From the NCBI RefSeq assembly GCF_001038425.2, contig NZ_LDPV02000010.1:17170-81169 (forward strand): 64,000 nucleotides of DNA. The letters run 5' to 3'. The notes beneath the pieces are model-generated. The model was not told the origin of the DNA, ran no database searches, and saw nothing but the letters and a program-made list of their open reading frames with translations. Every line of letters begins with the position of its first letter. Position 1 is the stretch's first letter. Below are positions 28,820 through 37,904 of the stretch, piece by piece. The stretch is from Ornithinibacillus contaminans. GTDB lineage: Bacteria > Bacillota > Bacilli > Bacillales > Amphibacillaceae. The position numbers and the translations under genes were made by a program.

Positions 28820-29221
28820 TTACTTCCGCTTCGAACGCATCCCTTTTAATTTGGTAATCTGTTCGTTTTCTAGAAATGATTGATATGCTTCACCATCGAT
28901 TTCATATAATGCTAGTTTGCCCGATTCATCATAGTGAATTCCCCAGCCATACTTCTTCACCAACGGAGATGCCCGGAAACATGCCTTTGGTTTAGAAAAA
29001 ATCTCCTCACGCAATGCAGCCAGATTATCTGTTGTGATTTGATATTTCTCTATGTAGGTTCTAAATTGCACATCATCTTGGGTATAGGTATAGGGATTAT
29101 GTTTAATAAGATTATATTCTATGGATGCAATGGTAGGTTTTTCATTTCTAGGTTGTGGGATAATCGCAGAAGTAGCTGTAGAATCTTCAGAAGCAGTAAT
29201 AAATGTATTTTTATAGCTCAT
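28820..29221 (-). CDS. DUF6157 family protein
   Basis: The 133-residue protein begins MSYKNTFITASEDSTAT and ends in a basic tail. That opening and KPTIASIEYNLIKHNPYTYT match the DUF6157 family, which is widespread in soil bacteria and lacks an assigned role. There are no membrane segments or catalytic motifs. The start has GGAAGGAGGA before it. It lies between gerXB (convergent) and the AraC gene (divergent). Confidence 0.75.
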   Translation of the reverse strand: MSYKNTFITASEDSTATSAIIPQPRNEKPTIASIEYNLIKHNPYTYTQDDVQFRTYIEKYQITTDNLAALREEIFSKPKACFRASPLVKKYGWGIHYDESGKLALYEIDGEAYQSFLENEQITKLKGMRSKRK

Positions 29222-29397
29222 CTACTATCCTCCTTCCTTTTTTCCTGTATACTCTATTGTAATCACATCTAGCTTAATACTAAACATGGAATACGTTTAT
29301 TTCCACTAAAAACTTCTAGTATCCTACAAAACTGTGCATGAAAAGTCGGATACCATTAGTTAATTCCTGTTATTCTACTGATAAAGGAGGGTCGCTG

Positions 29398-30273
29398 ATG
29401 GATTCGCTCAAGGCAATGAATCACGCCATTGATTATATCGAAAAGAATTTAACCAACACGATTGACTATAAAGAAGTGGCTAGAATAGCACAGTGTTCCG
29501 AGTATCATTTTAAACGAATGTTTTCCTATCTTGCTGGTGTATCACTATCAGCTTACATTCGAAATCGGCGCCTTACACTCGCAGCCTTTGAACTAAAGGA
29601 TAGTAATCCTAAAGTGATAGACATCGCAGTGAAGTATGGCTACCAATCTGCTGATTCCTTTACAAGAGCTTTTCAAAGCCTTCATGGTGTAACACCATCC
29701 GAAGCAAGAATACTAGGCAAATCGCTTCTAGCTTATCCGCGGATGACCTTCCAACTTTCCATAAGAGGAGGATCTGAAATGAAATATCGTATAGTAGAAA
29801 AAGATGCATTTCGTCTAATTGGGATTATGAAACGAGTCCCCATTATATTCGAAGGTGAAAACCCCGAAATAAACGCCATGTGGAAATCGCTCACGATGGA
29901 GAAAATAAAGCAATTAAAGGCGCTGTCCAATGTCGATCCTAACGGAATAATTCAAGCATCAACAAACTTTTCTGACGGACGAATGCAGGAGAAAGGCGAG
30001 CTTGATCAATATATTGGGGTAGCTAGCACAAATGAGTGTCCAGAGGGTTTTACTAGTTTAGATGTTCCAGCTTTAACATGGGCAGTATTCGAATCGGTTG
30101 GTCCATTTCCTGAAACGTTACAAAACACATGGGGAAATATTTATGCTGAATGGTTCCCTTCTGCTAACTATGAGGCAGTAGAGGGGCCGGAAATCCTTTG
30201 GAATGAAAGTCCTGATACAACACTCCTGGATTATCGCAGTGAAATATGGATACCGGTTAGGAAAAAAGCGTAA
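29398..30273 (+). CDS. AraC-type regulator with GyrI-like effector domain
   Basis: The start at 29398 has AAAGGAGGG before it. Residues 1-105 form the two AraC helix-turn-helices ([20 protein letters not shown] and [20 protein letters not shown]). The rest is a GyrI-like/effector-binding domain ([27 protein letters not shown]), as in SoxS-Rob and BmrR-like proteins that bind bulky drugs. Target genes are unknown. DUF6157 is the divergent neighbour. It is monocistronic with a strong terminator. Confidence 0.87.
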   Translation: MDSLKAMNHAIDYIEKNLTNTIDYKEVARIAQCSEYHFKRMFSYLAGVSLSAYIRNRRLTLAAFELKDSNPKVIDIAVKYGYQSADSFTRAFQSLHGVTPSEARILGKSLLAYPRMTFQLSIRGGSEMKYRIVEKDAFRLIGIMKRVPIIFEGENPEINAMWKSLTMEKIKQLKALSNVDPNGIIQASTNFSDGRMQEKGELDQYIGVASTNECPEGFTSLDVPALTWAVFESVGPFPETLQNTWGNIYAEWFPSANYEAVEGPEILWNESPDTTLLDYRSEIWIPVRKKA

Positions 30274-30280
30274 TAAAAGA

Positions 30281-30320
30281 AACCTGAACTAATTGGCATA
30301 TTAATTAGTTCAGGTTTTCT
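30281..30320 (+). terminator. Terminator of the AraC-type gene
   Basis: AACCTGAACTAATT and AATTAGTTCAGGTT pair exactly over 14 bp and are followed by TTCTTG. Confidence 0.85.
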
Positions 30321-30368
30321 TGTTGGTGACGATCACTTTGATAGCATAGTGCGTGAAAATGGGTTAAC

Positions 30369-30439
30369 GCTGAATTATCGGGTGCGCTCGCTGAATTACC
30401 AAAATTACCGCTGGAAAACTGGTCTTCCCCGCTGAATTA
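30369..30439. repeat. Short degenerate repeats CGCTGAATTA
   Basis: CGCTGAATTA occurs at 30369, 30389 and 30430, and a variant CGCTGGAAAA is near 30409. The cluster fills the gap between the AraC terminator and the ABC-F gene. It looks like a small intergenic repeat family. No function is visible. Confidence 0.45.
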
Positions 30440-30476
30440 ATTAACCAGAGCATGACGCTATCACAACCCATTTCCT

Positions 30477-31940
30477 CTAACTTTTCAACCGCAATTGCTG
30501 ATTTTCTATGACATACACATCATCCGCAACACGCTCCACAAATGTGCGATCATGCGAAACGAGAATAACCGTCCCATCATACCCTGCTAGGAAACGTTCT
30601 AAAGCTTCAATACAGAATACATCTAGAAAATTGGTTGGCTCATCTAGTACAAGTACATTGTATTTCCCTAAGAACAAACTACATAACACCAACCGAATTG
30701 CTTCCCCACCGCTTAAATCACGAATATTTTTGTTTACATCATTTCCTGTAAAACTCATCGCGTGTAAGACAGCACGAATCTTGCTCTCATTATAGTCACT
30801 ATTTTCGCGCATATAGGCAATTACTGATTTGTCACTGGTAAATTGATAGCCCATTTGTTGATAAGCACCTATCATTGCCTTTGGCGAAATCGTCAGTCCT
30901 TCCCCTTGGCTGATGATATGCTGTAGTAAGGTTGTTTTGCCCGAGCCATTCTTTCCCGTAATCACAATGGTCTTTCCTAAAGGAAACTGAAAACTAGCAT
31001 CCTGTAGAAGAATTTTGTTTTCCACCTTTAATGTTAAACGGTCGGCCATAATCGGAAAGCGATTGTGTAATTGTAGTACGCTGGATTGATGGAAATGGAT
31101 TGCTTGCTCCTCTTTTGGTGCTTCCACCGCTTCCATCTGTTCCACTCGCTGTTCAATCGCTTTGGCTGCACGTTGAACGGATTTTTGGCTCGTGTCCTTG
31201 GACTTGGTCATAAACATTTTATTCGCTTTTGCTTTCGTGTCTTTTTTGGACATTTGCCCATTTGCTTGCGTAATTTTATCCGCCTTTTTCATCTTCTCCT
31301 CGGCGGCTTTTACAAGACGTGATTTTTCCTTCACATATTTTTCATGCTGCTCCTGTTGCTGCTTTCGCTCAAGCTCCTTCTGTTCGACGTAATCCGAATA
31401 ATTGCCGGTATATTCCGTTACATGCCCATCTTCAACTTCCCAAATTTTTGTAACGAGCTGATCCAACACATACCGGTCATGACTGATGAGTACTAGCGCA
31501 CCGTAATAGTACATTAATTCATCGATAAAAAACTGTGTTCCTGCAGCGTCCAAATGTGTTGTCGGCTCATCAATTAATAAGCCCTCATGGTAGTTTGAGA
31601 ATAGTTGTGCAAGCTTCATCCTTGTCTTCTCCCCACCACTAAAATTAGCAATTTCCGTTTTCGGAATAGCTAATTTCCCGCGTAATTCATACTCGATCTC
31701 GTCTTCAACAGGTGATGTCAATTGATCAAAATAAGCAAAATCTGCAAACCGTCTCACCTGCCCCTGATCTGGTTTCAACTGACCATTCATTAGTTTCAGC
31801 AAGGTACTTTTCCCCGCACCATTCTTTCCTACAATACCAATGCGATCAAATTGATGTACCGCAAGACGTGGTATCGCTAAAATTACTTCATCTAAAAATG
31901 TTAGTTCAATATTTTCTAATTCAAGACATACTTTTTCCAT
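30477..31940 (-). CDS. ABC-F ribosome-protection ATPase (antibiotic resistance type)
   Basis: The start at 31940 has GGAGTG before it. This 487-residue soluble ATPase has two nucleotide-binding domains (GKNGAGKST and GKNGSGKTT; signatures FSGGEKTRMKL and LSGGEAIRLVL; EPTTHLDAAG and EPTNFLDVFC). No membrane helices are present. The long charged linker between the domains (about residues 190-290) is of the kind that reaches into the ribosome's peptidyl-transferase centre to displace antibiotics, as in VmlR, Lsa and Msr. The leader upstream carries short peptides and two terminators, so induction by ribosome-targeting drugs is expected. Confidence 0.88.
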   Translation of the reverse strand: MEKVCLELENIELTFLDEVILAIPRLAVHQFDRIGIVGKNGAGKSTLLKLMNGQLKPDQGQVRRFADFAYFDQLTSPVEDEIEYELRGKLAIPKTEIANFSGGEKTRMKLAQLFSNYHEGLLIDEPTTHLDAAGTQFFIDELMYYYGALVLISHDRYVLDQLVTKIWEVEDGHVTEYTGNYSDYVEQKELERKQQQEQHEKYVKEKSRLVKAAEEKMKKADKITQANGQMSKKDTKAKANKMFMTKSKDTSQKSVQRAAKAIEQRVEQMEAVEAPKEEQAIHFHQSSVLQLHNRFPIMADRLTLKVENKILLQDASFQFPLGKTIVITGKNGSGKTTLLQHIISQGEGLTISPKAMIGAYQQMGYQFTSDKSVIAYMRENSDYNESKIRAVLHAMSFTGNDVNKNIRDLSGGEAIRLVLCSLFLGKYNVLVLDEPTNFLDVFCIEALERFLAGYDGTVILVSHDRTFVERVADDVYVIENQQLRLKS

Positions 31941-31967
31941 ACGATTCACTCCAAAATTATAGATTAA

Positions 31968-31994
31968 TAAAAAAACACAGGTCTCTGCCTGTGT
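31968..31994 (-). terminator. Leader terminator 2 of the ABC-F gene
   Basis: On the minus strand ACACAGG and CCTGTGT pair around CAGAGA and are followed by seven T. It lies only about 35 bases before the start codon, inside the transcribed leader, so it must be read through for expression. Confidence 0.8.
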
Positions 31995-32082
31995 AATCGG
32001 AGTAAACGGGGGCCCATGGATAAGGAAATTAGTTATGCTGAACTAAACCCAGAGAATGCTCGCTAGGTATTTTTATACAACA

Positions 32083-32114
32083 TAAAAAAGAAAGGCAGAA
32101 CGCTCCACCTTTCT
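32083..32114 (-). terminator. Leader terminator 1 of the ABC-F gene
   Basis: On the minus strand AGAAAGG and CCTTTCT form a hairpin followed by TTTTT. It lies about 185 bases downstream of the promoter and before terminator 2, which makes a two-step attenuator. Confidence 0.7.
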
Positions 32115-32199
32115 CAACATGACATTATAATGATATGAAATGAAGATTATGAAAAAAGGACAGACGTATCCCGTTTACTCTGTATGCACAAAACAGAGC

Positions 32200-32229
32200 C
32201 TTTGAACGTATTAAATTACGAGTTCAAAG
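32200..32229 (-). promoter_or_regulatory. Leader hairpin overlapping the leader peptide
   Basis: CTTTGAAC (within the last codons of the 10-residue leader peptide) pairs exactly with GTTCAAAG downstream. A ribosome stalled on the peptide would mask the first arm and change the folding of the leader RNA. Confidence 0.55.
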
Positions 32230-32248
32230 TTAGGAATCGTAGCTTCAT
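32216..32248 (-). CDS. Leader peptide MKLRFLTLNS
   Basis: This 10-codon reading frame has an ideal AAGGTGA ribosome site eight bases before its ATG, inside the transcribed leader of the ABC-F gene. Its last codons form one arm of a hairpin. Such peptides in front of ABC-F and erm/cat genes sense drug-stalled ribosomes. It may be the control element here. Function is inferred from position. Confidence 0.6.
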   Translation of the reverse strand: MKLRFLTLNS

Positions 32249-32256
32249 CGCGTGTG

Positions 32257-32268
32257 TCACCTTTTCAT
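32257..32268 (-). CDS. Minimal leader open frame M-K-R-stop
   Basis: ATG AAA AGG TGA follows a strong AAGGAGG site about 30 bases after the predicted transcription start. Its stop overlaps the ribosome site of the next leader peptide, so the two could be coupled. It may be no more than a by-product of a strong site. Confidence 0.4.
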   Translation of the reverse strand: MKR

Positions 32269-32298
32269 AATCCTCCTTACGTTAATTTTATAGTGCTT

Positions 32299-32327
32299 AT
32301 TATAAAAGCCATTTCGGAAAAAGTCAA
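32299..32327 (-). promoter_or_regulatory. Promoter of the ABC-F gene
   Basis: TTGACT (32327-32322) and TATAAT (32304-32299) are spaced by 17 bases on the minus strand, a near-consensus sigma-A promoter. The resulting leader is about 350 bases long, unusual for a gene without riboswitch-like control. Confidence 0.8.
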
Positions 32328-32340
32328 AAATACTATTAAA

Positions 32341-32376
32341 AAATGGCGCGTCTATCGAAAAACACGCCATTTTTTT
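32341..32376. terminator. Hairpin terminator, AAATGGCG type
   Basis: AAATGGCGCGT and ACACGCCATTT pair with one mismatch and are followed by a T run on the plus strand and an A-rich flank on the other. It separates the ABC-F promoter from the small frame at 32387-32551. Confidence 0.65.
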
Positions 32377-32386
32377 AAGTCGGGAC

Positions 32387-32551
32387 CTAATCCCGATAAT
32401 TATCATGAATCGGGATAAATAAGTCTTCCGTTGAATTTCGAATCATAGAAAAGTGCTCGACATTATAATGACCATGCAGCGCTTTGTTATGATGGCCAAT
32501 AATTTGTTCAGCACTAAATAAAATGTTTAAAATTATACCACTAATATTCAC
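32387..32551 (-). CDS. Possible 54-residue protein or gene remnant
   Basis: From GTG at 32551 to TAG at 32387 the minus strand encodes a compact, protein-like product: MNISGIILNILFSAEQIIGH near its start and DLFIPIHDNYRD at its end. The ribosome site is weak. The composition looks coding rather than random, so this may be the tail of a decayed gene. I do not recognise the family. A dyad TCCCGAT/ATCGGGA covers its 3' end. Confidence 0.35.
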   Translation of the reverse strand: MNISGIILNILFSAEQIIGHHNKALHGHYNVEHFSMIRNSTEDLFIPIHDNYRD

Positions 32552-32585
32552 TACTTAACTATGATTTTTCGTTTCTAAAGTTAAT

Positions 32586-33059
32586 TTAGTCAAACACAAA
32601 TCCTAAACACTTCTCTTTCGTAATATGCTTCACGTCAGAAAATCTATTTTGCTGACATTGTTCTTCCATGTTATCAATTAAATAAACATTTTTTGATAAA
32701 AATAAAATCTCGGTAGAATCAACTATACTGATTAACGTCTGGCATTCGGTAATTAAAAATTCCCTTCCAGTCTTCACTGCTTTCACTATTTCTTCATCGG
32801 AGGAATATCCAGAAAAAGTTGCCATAATTGGATAGTGATCTGAAAAGGAAACATATTCTTTTAGCTGTTTATTACTCAGTATTGTTAGCTTTTCTAAGTG
32901 CTGCATTCCTAAGTCTAGGACATCATGAAACAAGATTTCTACATGATCTCCCTTCACCCAGGTAGAAGAGCTAGAGCTTTCAAGGAGATTTTTAAATAGT
33001 ATTACTAATAATTTTCCATATTGATTTGGAACTCTAAATGAAAGCCCAACCTTTTCCAT
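32586..33059 (-). CDS. DUF2691-like protein
   Basis: The start at 33059 has AAAAGGA before it and gives MEKVGLSFRVPNQYGKLL, close to the opening of DUF2691 proteins. The middle is longer and more divergent than usual. The end (ILFLSKNVYLIDNMEEQC, FSDVKHITKEK) again fits the family. No function is known. It is a cytoplasmic protein without motifs of catalysis. It precedes the putative remnant on the same strand. Confidence 0.6.
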   Translation of the reverse strand: MEKVGLSFRVPNQYGKLLVILFKNLLESSSSSTWVKGDHVEILFHDVLDLGMQHLEKLTILSNKQLKEYVSFSDHYPIMATFSGYSSDEEIVKAVKTGREFLITECQTLISIVDSTEILFLSKNVYLIDNMEEQCQQNRFSDVKHITKEKCLGFVFD

Positions 33060-33112
33060 TAAATCCATTCCTTTTAATAATTGAGTTGCCTAAACTATAG
33101 ATTGTTAGATTG

Positions 33113-33592
33113 TTAATCAAATAGCCCTCTTCGAATTAAATTCGCAGTCACTGGTGCTTTCCCAATTTCACGTGACCAGATTGATAGTTGTCCAATGTGG
33201 TGAATTTCGTGTGCAATGACATGACGCATGATTTCGCCGTGTTTGAAGCTTTCTTGTTCCCCATTTGAATAGGTTTCGGTGAAGATACGATCCTCCATTT
33301 CGTTTGTCCACGCTGATACAAATGGCTTTACTTCTTTATTCGCTTGTCTAGAAAACTCCCGTATCTTTTCTAGGGTATTGCACGTTTCAAATGAAGGATT
33401 GAGCTTATCTTTTTCGCCTTTCATATCTAGAATAGTCCAGCTATATTCAACATCAATAATATGAAATAGCGTGTACAAAATACTCCCAATTCCACCAGTA
33501 CGCTCCTTTAATAATTCCTCTTCTGGTACATCTTCACACCAATTAAACCAATCCTCACGTACCTGCCAGTTGTATTCAAATAATTTTTGCAT
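33113..33592 (-). CDS. DinB-family protein
   Basis: This 159-residue four-helix DinB/YfiT-like protein has the three metal-binding histidines in family positions: near residue 43 (LFHIIDVEYSW) and in MRHVIAHEIHHIGQLSIW close to the C-terminus. DinB-fold proteins are thiol-dependent transferases (bacillithiol S-transferase-like) or damage-induced proteins of unknown substrate. The start has GGGAGATG before it. Convincing as a family member, but the reaction is unassigned. Confidence 0.82.
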   Translation of the reverse strand: MQKLFEYNWQVREDWFNWCEDVPEEELLKERTGGIGSILYTLFHIIDVEYSWTILDMKGEKDKLNPSFETCNTLEKIREFSRQANKEVKPFVSAWTNEMEDRIFTETYSNGEQESFKHGEIMRHVIAHEIHHIGQLSIWSREIGKAPVTANLIRRGLFD

Positions 33593-33727
33593 TCAAACAT
33601 CTCCCATCAAATAATAAAAAACACATAATTTTCAGACATGACTATTATACCACTAAATTAGACAATGTCCTTCTATAAAAAAGAACGATAATCACGATGG
33701 ATTGTCGTTCTTTTCGGTAGTACTTGA

Positions 33728-35137
33728 TTACTTGGCAAGCTCATAAATCGCTTGGGCATATAAAGCCGTTGCTTGTAATAGGTCATTAACAATGGCATAT
33801 TCGTCTTTTTGGTGCATGACATCTTCACGTCCGGGGAACATCGCACCGAAGGCAACACCATGATCTAAAGCGCGTGCATAGGTCCCGCCACCAATCGCTA
33901 AGAGTTCTGCCTTTTCTCCCATTTGTCCTTCGTATACTTTTTGCAGTATCTGAATAAGTGGGTCATCTTTTTTTACATATGCAGGCTTAGAAAAACTAAA
34001 GTTCTCTAATTGAAGACCTTTTTCTTTCACTGTAGCTTCAATTTTAGCTTTTCCTGCTTCGATATCAAAGGTGACAGGAGTACGCATATTTAAGCCAACA
34101 CGCCCACCGTCTTCCTGATTATAGTTCATGACTCCAACATTAATGGTTAGATCACCAGAGTCCTCGTCTTCGTAAGTAATTCCAAATACTTCCCCGCGAG
34201 ATTTTTCATAGAACGCTGCGACAGTATCAACATATTTTTCCCCTGCATCATCCAAAGCTACTGTTTGTAGAAATTTAGCTAAATAGATTCCGGCATTTTT
34301 TCCATGACGAGGTTCTGCTGCATGAGCACTTTTTCCGACTAGGGTTAAAATAATTTCACCATTATTCGGAGTTGCCTTTCCTTCTAAACCCGTTTCCTGT
34401 ATGTACGCTTGATAGTTGCGGATTACTTCCGAAGCTTCATCAGCCACTTTTAAATGAACTTCCGCAAAGTCTGGCACCATATTGTATCTACGTCCAGATG
34501 CAAAGGATAGCAATACATTTCCCCCTGCAGATTCGCCAGGCTGTGCTTGCTGTACGATGTCATAATCAGAAATTCCTTTTTCCGCAAAAATGATTGGGAA
34601 GTCCGCATCTGGCACAAAGCCTTGGGTTGGCATTTCCTCATGTTCAAAATAATGATCCACACAACGCCAATTACTTTCTTCATCTGTTCCAATAATTAAG
34701 CGAACGCGCTTCTGGATTGGTAATCCTAATTCTTGTACAATTTTCATCCCATAATAGGCTGCAATCGTCGGACCCTTGTCATCGCTGGATCCACGCGCAT
34801 AAATTTTTCCGTCCTTTACAATTCCACTATACGGATCAACACTCCAGCCGTCCCCTTCAGGTACTACGTCTACATGTCCTAATATACCAACCAGTTCTTC
34901 TCCTTGCCCCATTTCAAGATGTCCTGCAAGATTCCCAACATTTTTGCTAGAAAAGCCATCTTTTTCTCCTAAATCCAGCATATATTGTAAGGCATCTTTA
35001 ACACCTTGTCCAAGTGGCGCTTCTGGTGTAGCATTTTCTTCGTCTAGGACACTTTTGATTTGTAGGATTCCTTGTAAGTCTTTTATGAAATCTTCTTTTC
35101 TCTTTTGGACTTCTTCCATCCAGTTGATTGTAGTCAT
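33728..35137 (-). CDS. pepV: Dipeptidase PepV (M20 family)
   Basis: This 469-residue Zn-dependent M20 dipeptidase has a metal-binding HVDVVPEGDGW with a following ARGSSDDKGP, the catalytic base TDEESNWR, and AIGGGTYARAL near the end. PepV cleaves unspecific dipeptides in the cytoplasm. The start at 35137 has AAGGAGTGG before it. It is cotranscribed with nothing obvious. The DinB gene is downstream on the same strand. Confidence 0.9.
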   Translation of the reverse strand: MTTINWMEEVQKRKEDFIKDLQGILQIKSVLDEENATPEAPLGQGVKDALQYMLDLGEKDGFSSKNVGNLAGHLEMGQGEELVGILGHVDVVPEGDGWSVDPYSGIVKDGKIYARGSSDDKGPTIAAYYGMKIVQELGLPIQKRVRLIIGTDEESNWRCVDHYFEHEEMPTQGFVPDADFPIIFAEKGISDYDIVQQAQPGESAGGNVLLSFASGRRYNMVPDFAEVHLKVADEASEVIRNYQAYIQETGLEGKATPNNGEIILTLVGKSAHAAEPRHGKNAGIYLAKFLQTVALDDAGEKYVDTVAAFYEKSRGEVFGITYEDEDSGDLTINVGVMNYNQEDGGRVGLNMRTPVTFDIEAGKAKIEATVKEKGLQLENFSFSKPAYVKKDDPLIQILQKVYEGQMGEKAELLAIGGGTYARALDHGVAFGAMFPGREDVMHQKDEYAIVNDLLQATALYAQAIYELAK

Positions 35138-35267
35138 ATGTAAAACCACTCCTTATTAATTCTTTTTAAAAAAAAGGTTTGTTTTTATTATCTTTATGAC
35201 TATTGTAACTCTTTTTCTCTTTTTTCCATAATAGTTATCACACCTAACACGTTGAAGGAAATCTAAA

Positions 35268-35301
35268 AATAGATGCCTTCCCAATGTTGGACAGGCATCT
35301 A
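35268..35301. other. Hairpin upstream of pepV
   Basis: AGATGCCT and AGGCATCT pair exactly around 14 bases in the 270-base gap between the TPR gene and pepV. It may end transcription of the TPR gene, but it has no clear T run. Confidence 0.4.
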
Positions 35302-35411
35302 TGATTATCCTCCAGATTTATTTCCAATTTTTCAGGTACATCCATTAAAATGTGTGATTAACTCCCGAGATTGAATGAAGTATATAGTAATTATTTTTTT
35401 CTAATCTAGAA

Positions 35412-37508
35412 TTAACTTATCATATTCACTAACTCATATTGACAAAGCTTTACTTCAAACAAGGTGAGCGGATCACGATATATTTCAGGTTTTTCTCGCA
35501 TCATATCTAAAGAATCTTTATGTTTTTCAATATCACCTTGCACATTCTCACTTACACGATTTAGCACTTCAAACGGAGTGGCGAGAAATTTACTTATATC
35601 CCACTCGATTGATCCCTCGAATAACTCTAATTGTTGTAGGAACGGATTGATGATCTCCTGTGCTATGTGACTATAATCTTCATTTTCAACATAGCTTTTA
35701 AATCTAGTATGGAGCCTTTCTTTATTTTTCGATATGGATCCTAGGAGTTTCCCAGCCCCTTTTAACAACAACTGAGAAGGGTTATTACGCATCATGATAT
35801 TTACTTTTTCTACGTGTACCATTCCCCTTGATATTCGTTCCATATCTCTGCGCCAATCATCCAATATCTTGAAGTCACAATCCAATACAATCTTCTCTTC
35901 GAAATACTGTTTGGTAAAGCTTTCACTCATCTCATCTAATTTGATTTGACTGTCCTTGAATTCTCTCTCGCAATCCTCAATCCATCCCTGAACGGCATGT
36001 TTAAAGTCATATAGGGCCGTGTTTGCCATATAATCTGCAATCCGTCTATTCATTTCTTCATTAAGGTCAACACCTAGTTTTCCAAAATCACTCTCTTCCG
36101 TAACCAATTCTGAACAGGTTCGAAGGATTTCAGGAATCTTACTCATCATCTTCTGACTTACTTCATTCTTTATGGTATGAAATGAATTTTTAAATACTGT
36201 CACTTCTTCCATTTGTATATCTGTTAACTGATGATGTAAACCATTAATTCTTGCCAGTAGTTCTTCGTTCCAATTAATTTTTTCATGATTGGCATTTTCC
36301 ATTTCAACTCGTTTTTCAATTAGAAACTCAATCGCATGTTTAATAATATTTCGGATTTTAGATGGACCTGCCACTTCAACGTTGTATTCCTCTAAGATAG
36401 GATTCATAAAGGCAGTTAATTCATCTAACACGCCTTCTTTTTCTGCCCATTTCTTAATAGATTCTAAAAGCTGCATTCCCTCTTGTCTGCCATTTTGATA
36501 GCGTTCCGTATTCTCAAACCGGTATGCCGCTTCATTAACCAAAGAATCTTCAAGATTTGATGGAAAAATTTCATTCCATGCAAGTATAGTGGAGGAAGAA
36601 ATAAAAGTATCGGAAACTGATGATATTTCCAACCAATTTAATAAGTGACTTGGTAGTAAATTCGAAAAATCCCTTATCAAAAACCTTCCACTAACTAATT
36701 CATCATACGTATCTTTAAATAAGCTAGGAAGCTTCTTCCACATATAGGATTCTTCAACCTTATTTTCTAGGAGAATTTGGTTAATCTCTTCAACCCACTG
36801 AAGAAACAAATCACTGTGTTGATAACTATTCCACAATACTTCAGATAGGTTTTCAAATTGATAAATATCGGTACGCAATAATGTCACTAACGCTTCGTTA
36901 AAATAACTTGGCACAAATCTACTGGTAAGACCCTGCTCCGCATACCCTTCTAAAACCGCAAACCACGAAAGTAACTTAGTGCGGATAGCTTCGTTTACAG
37001 CAAGTTCAACCGCATTATCCCAATCCTGGAATTCCTCAAAGAAAGTCTGTGCGATCTCCGTCACATCGGAATAATCTGGATTTAAATGAACTGCATCTTT
37101 AATTGCATCAACAGCTTTTTCAGTTTTACCTTGCTTTATGTATAGTGAAAAAAGTTGCAGTAAGACTTCTGTTTTTAACTCCACCGAATGGGTATTAACT
37201 GCCTTGTAGAATTCTTCAGCATGCTCTAATAAACCCATTTCAAAATGGGCATCTGCAATGTTTTTGCGTGTCCATGGAATCAATTTTTCATCTGAAAAAT
37301 TATCCCATTTATAAATGGCTGCATCATAATCATGATTTAAGAAGTAAACTTCCCCTTGCGCATAACGAATAGTGGACAAATCTGGCCGATCTTTTTGCAT
37401 TTCATGCTTATACATGTCACCCAATATTTTGATTGGGTGACCCATTTCGTTCTCATCTATTATAGTTTGATAATAGGTTTTATTGATTAGTTCATTTTCA
37501 ATTGCCAC
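35412..37508 (-). CDS. Long TPR-repeat protein of unknown function
   Basis: The 698-residue product starts with GTG at 37508 (GAGGG before it). The first 150 residues are TPR-like (YAQGEVYFLNHDYDAAIYKW, AHFEMGLLEHAEEFYKAV, LFSLYIKQGKTEKAVDAIKD). The rest is helical and acidic without recognised motifs. Similar TPR proteins in Bacillaceae are found next to dynamin-like GTPase genes, but none is present here. This gene is the chromosome's first one left of the inserted element. Confidence 0.6.
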   Translation of the reverse strand: MAIENELINKTYYQTIIDENEMGHPIKILGDMYKHEMQKDRPDLSTIRYAQGEVYFLNHDYDAAIYKWDNFSDEKLIPWTRKNIADAHFEMGLLEHAEEFYKAVNTHSVELKTEVLLQLFSLYIKQGKTEKAVDAIKDAVHLNPDYSDVTEIAQTFFEEFQDWDNAVELAVNEAIRTKLLSWFAVLEGYAEQGLTSRFVPSYFNEALVTLLRTDIYQFENLSEVLWNSYQHSDLFLQWVEEINQILLENKVEESYMWKKLPSLFKDTYDELVSGRFLIRDFSNLLPSHLLNWLEISSVSDTFISSSTILAWNEIFPSNLEDSLVNEAAYRFENTERYQNGRQEGMQLLESIKKWAEKEGVLDELTAFMNPILEEYNVEVAGPSKIRNIIKHAIEFLIEKRVEMENANHEKINWNEELLARINGLHHQLTDIQMEEVTVFKNSFHTIKNEVSQKMMSKIPEILRTCSELVTEESDFGKLGVDLNEEMNRRIADYMANTALYDFKHAVQGWIEDCEREFKDSQIKLDEMSESFTKQYFEEKIVLDCDFKILDDWRRDMERISRGMVHVEKVNIMMRNNPSQLLLKGAGKLLGSISKNKERLHTRFKSYVENEDYSHIAQEIINPFLQQLELFEGSIEWDISKFLATPFEVLNRVSENVQGDIEKHKDSLDMMREKPEIYRDPLTLFEVKLCQYELVNMIS

Positions 37509-37758
37509 TATAATCCCTCACATTGTTGATTTAGTTTGTAGTCGCCGTTCTCAATCTATCAATTTATTAAACTTACGAGACCTTGAGAAGGTACACTGTA
37601 TTATAGTAATCGAAACAACTCTCCAGTTTATTAGGATAACGACAGGATTATTTTTATTGTAAATAATGGAAATACTTTAATATGATTCAGTGATTGGGGA
37701 ATTATCCGCTTTTGATTCAAATACCAACCAACTACCATCTTTCCGGTGAACAAAAAAA

Positions 37759-37783
37759 GCAGGAATCCTTTTAGGATCCTGCT
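37759..37783 (-). terminator. Original rlmCD terminator, displaced
   Basis: On the minus strand GCAGGATCC and GGATTCCTGC form a hairpin followed by seven T. It overlaps the stop codon of the displaced rlmCD tail, as expected if this was the original end of that gene. Confidence 0.75.
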
Positions 37784-37828
37784 TCGTTCTTTAATACTAA
37801 CTGCGCCACACACTCCACATGTGTGGAG
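37776..37828 (-). pseudogene. Displaced 3' end of rlmCD at the left end of the element
   Basis: On the minus strand one frame reads THVECVAQLVLKNEAGS and then stops. This matches the usual C-terminus of RlmCD/TrmA-type methyltransferases (compare HTMHVECCVLLVKK in the intact gene at 46859). Upstream of it the frame is interrupted. It is the part of the target gene cut off when the element entered. The intact gene at the other end received a substitute 3' end. Confidence 0.75.
37811..37818. other. Left attachment-site core CACTCCAC
   Basis: CACTCCAC recurs at 46884-46891, inside the 3' coding end of rlmCD. Here it lies in the displaced rlmCD tail, within the dyad CACTCCACA/TGTGGAGTG. The distance between the copies (9,073 bases) gives the element size. 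Confidence 0.65.
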
Positions 37829-37904
37829 TGCTATATGTAGACAAACCATAGCAAATTTTCTTGAGCAGTGGAATTCACCTTTAGTAAAGATTTACAAACG
37901 AGTT

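Noticed and set aside
37631..37849. 72-residue open frame on the minus strand
   Set aside because: It lies in another frame over the displaced rlmCD tail and its terminator. Its content is explained by those.
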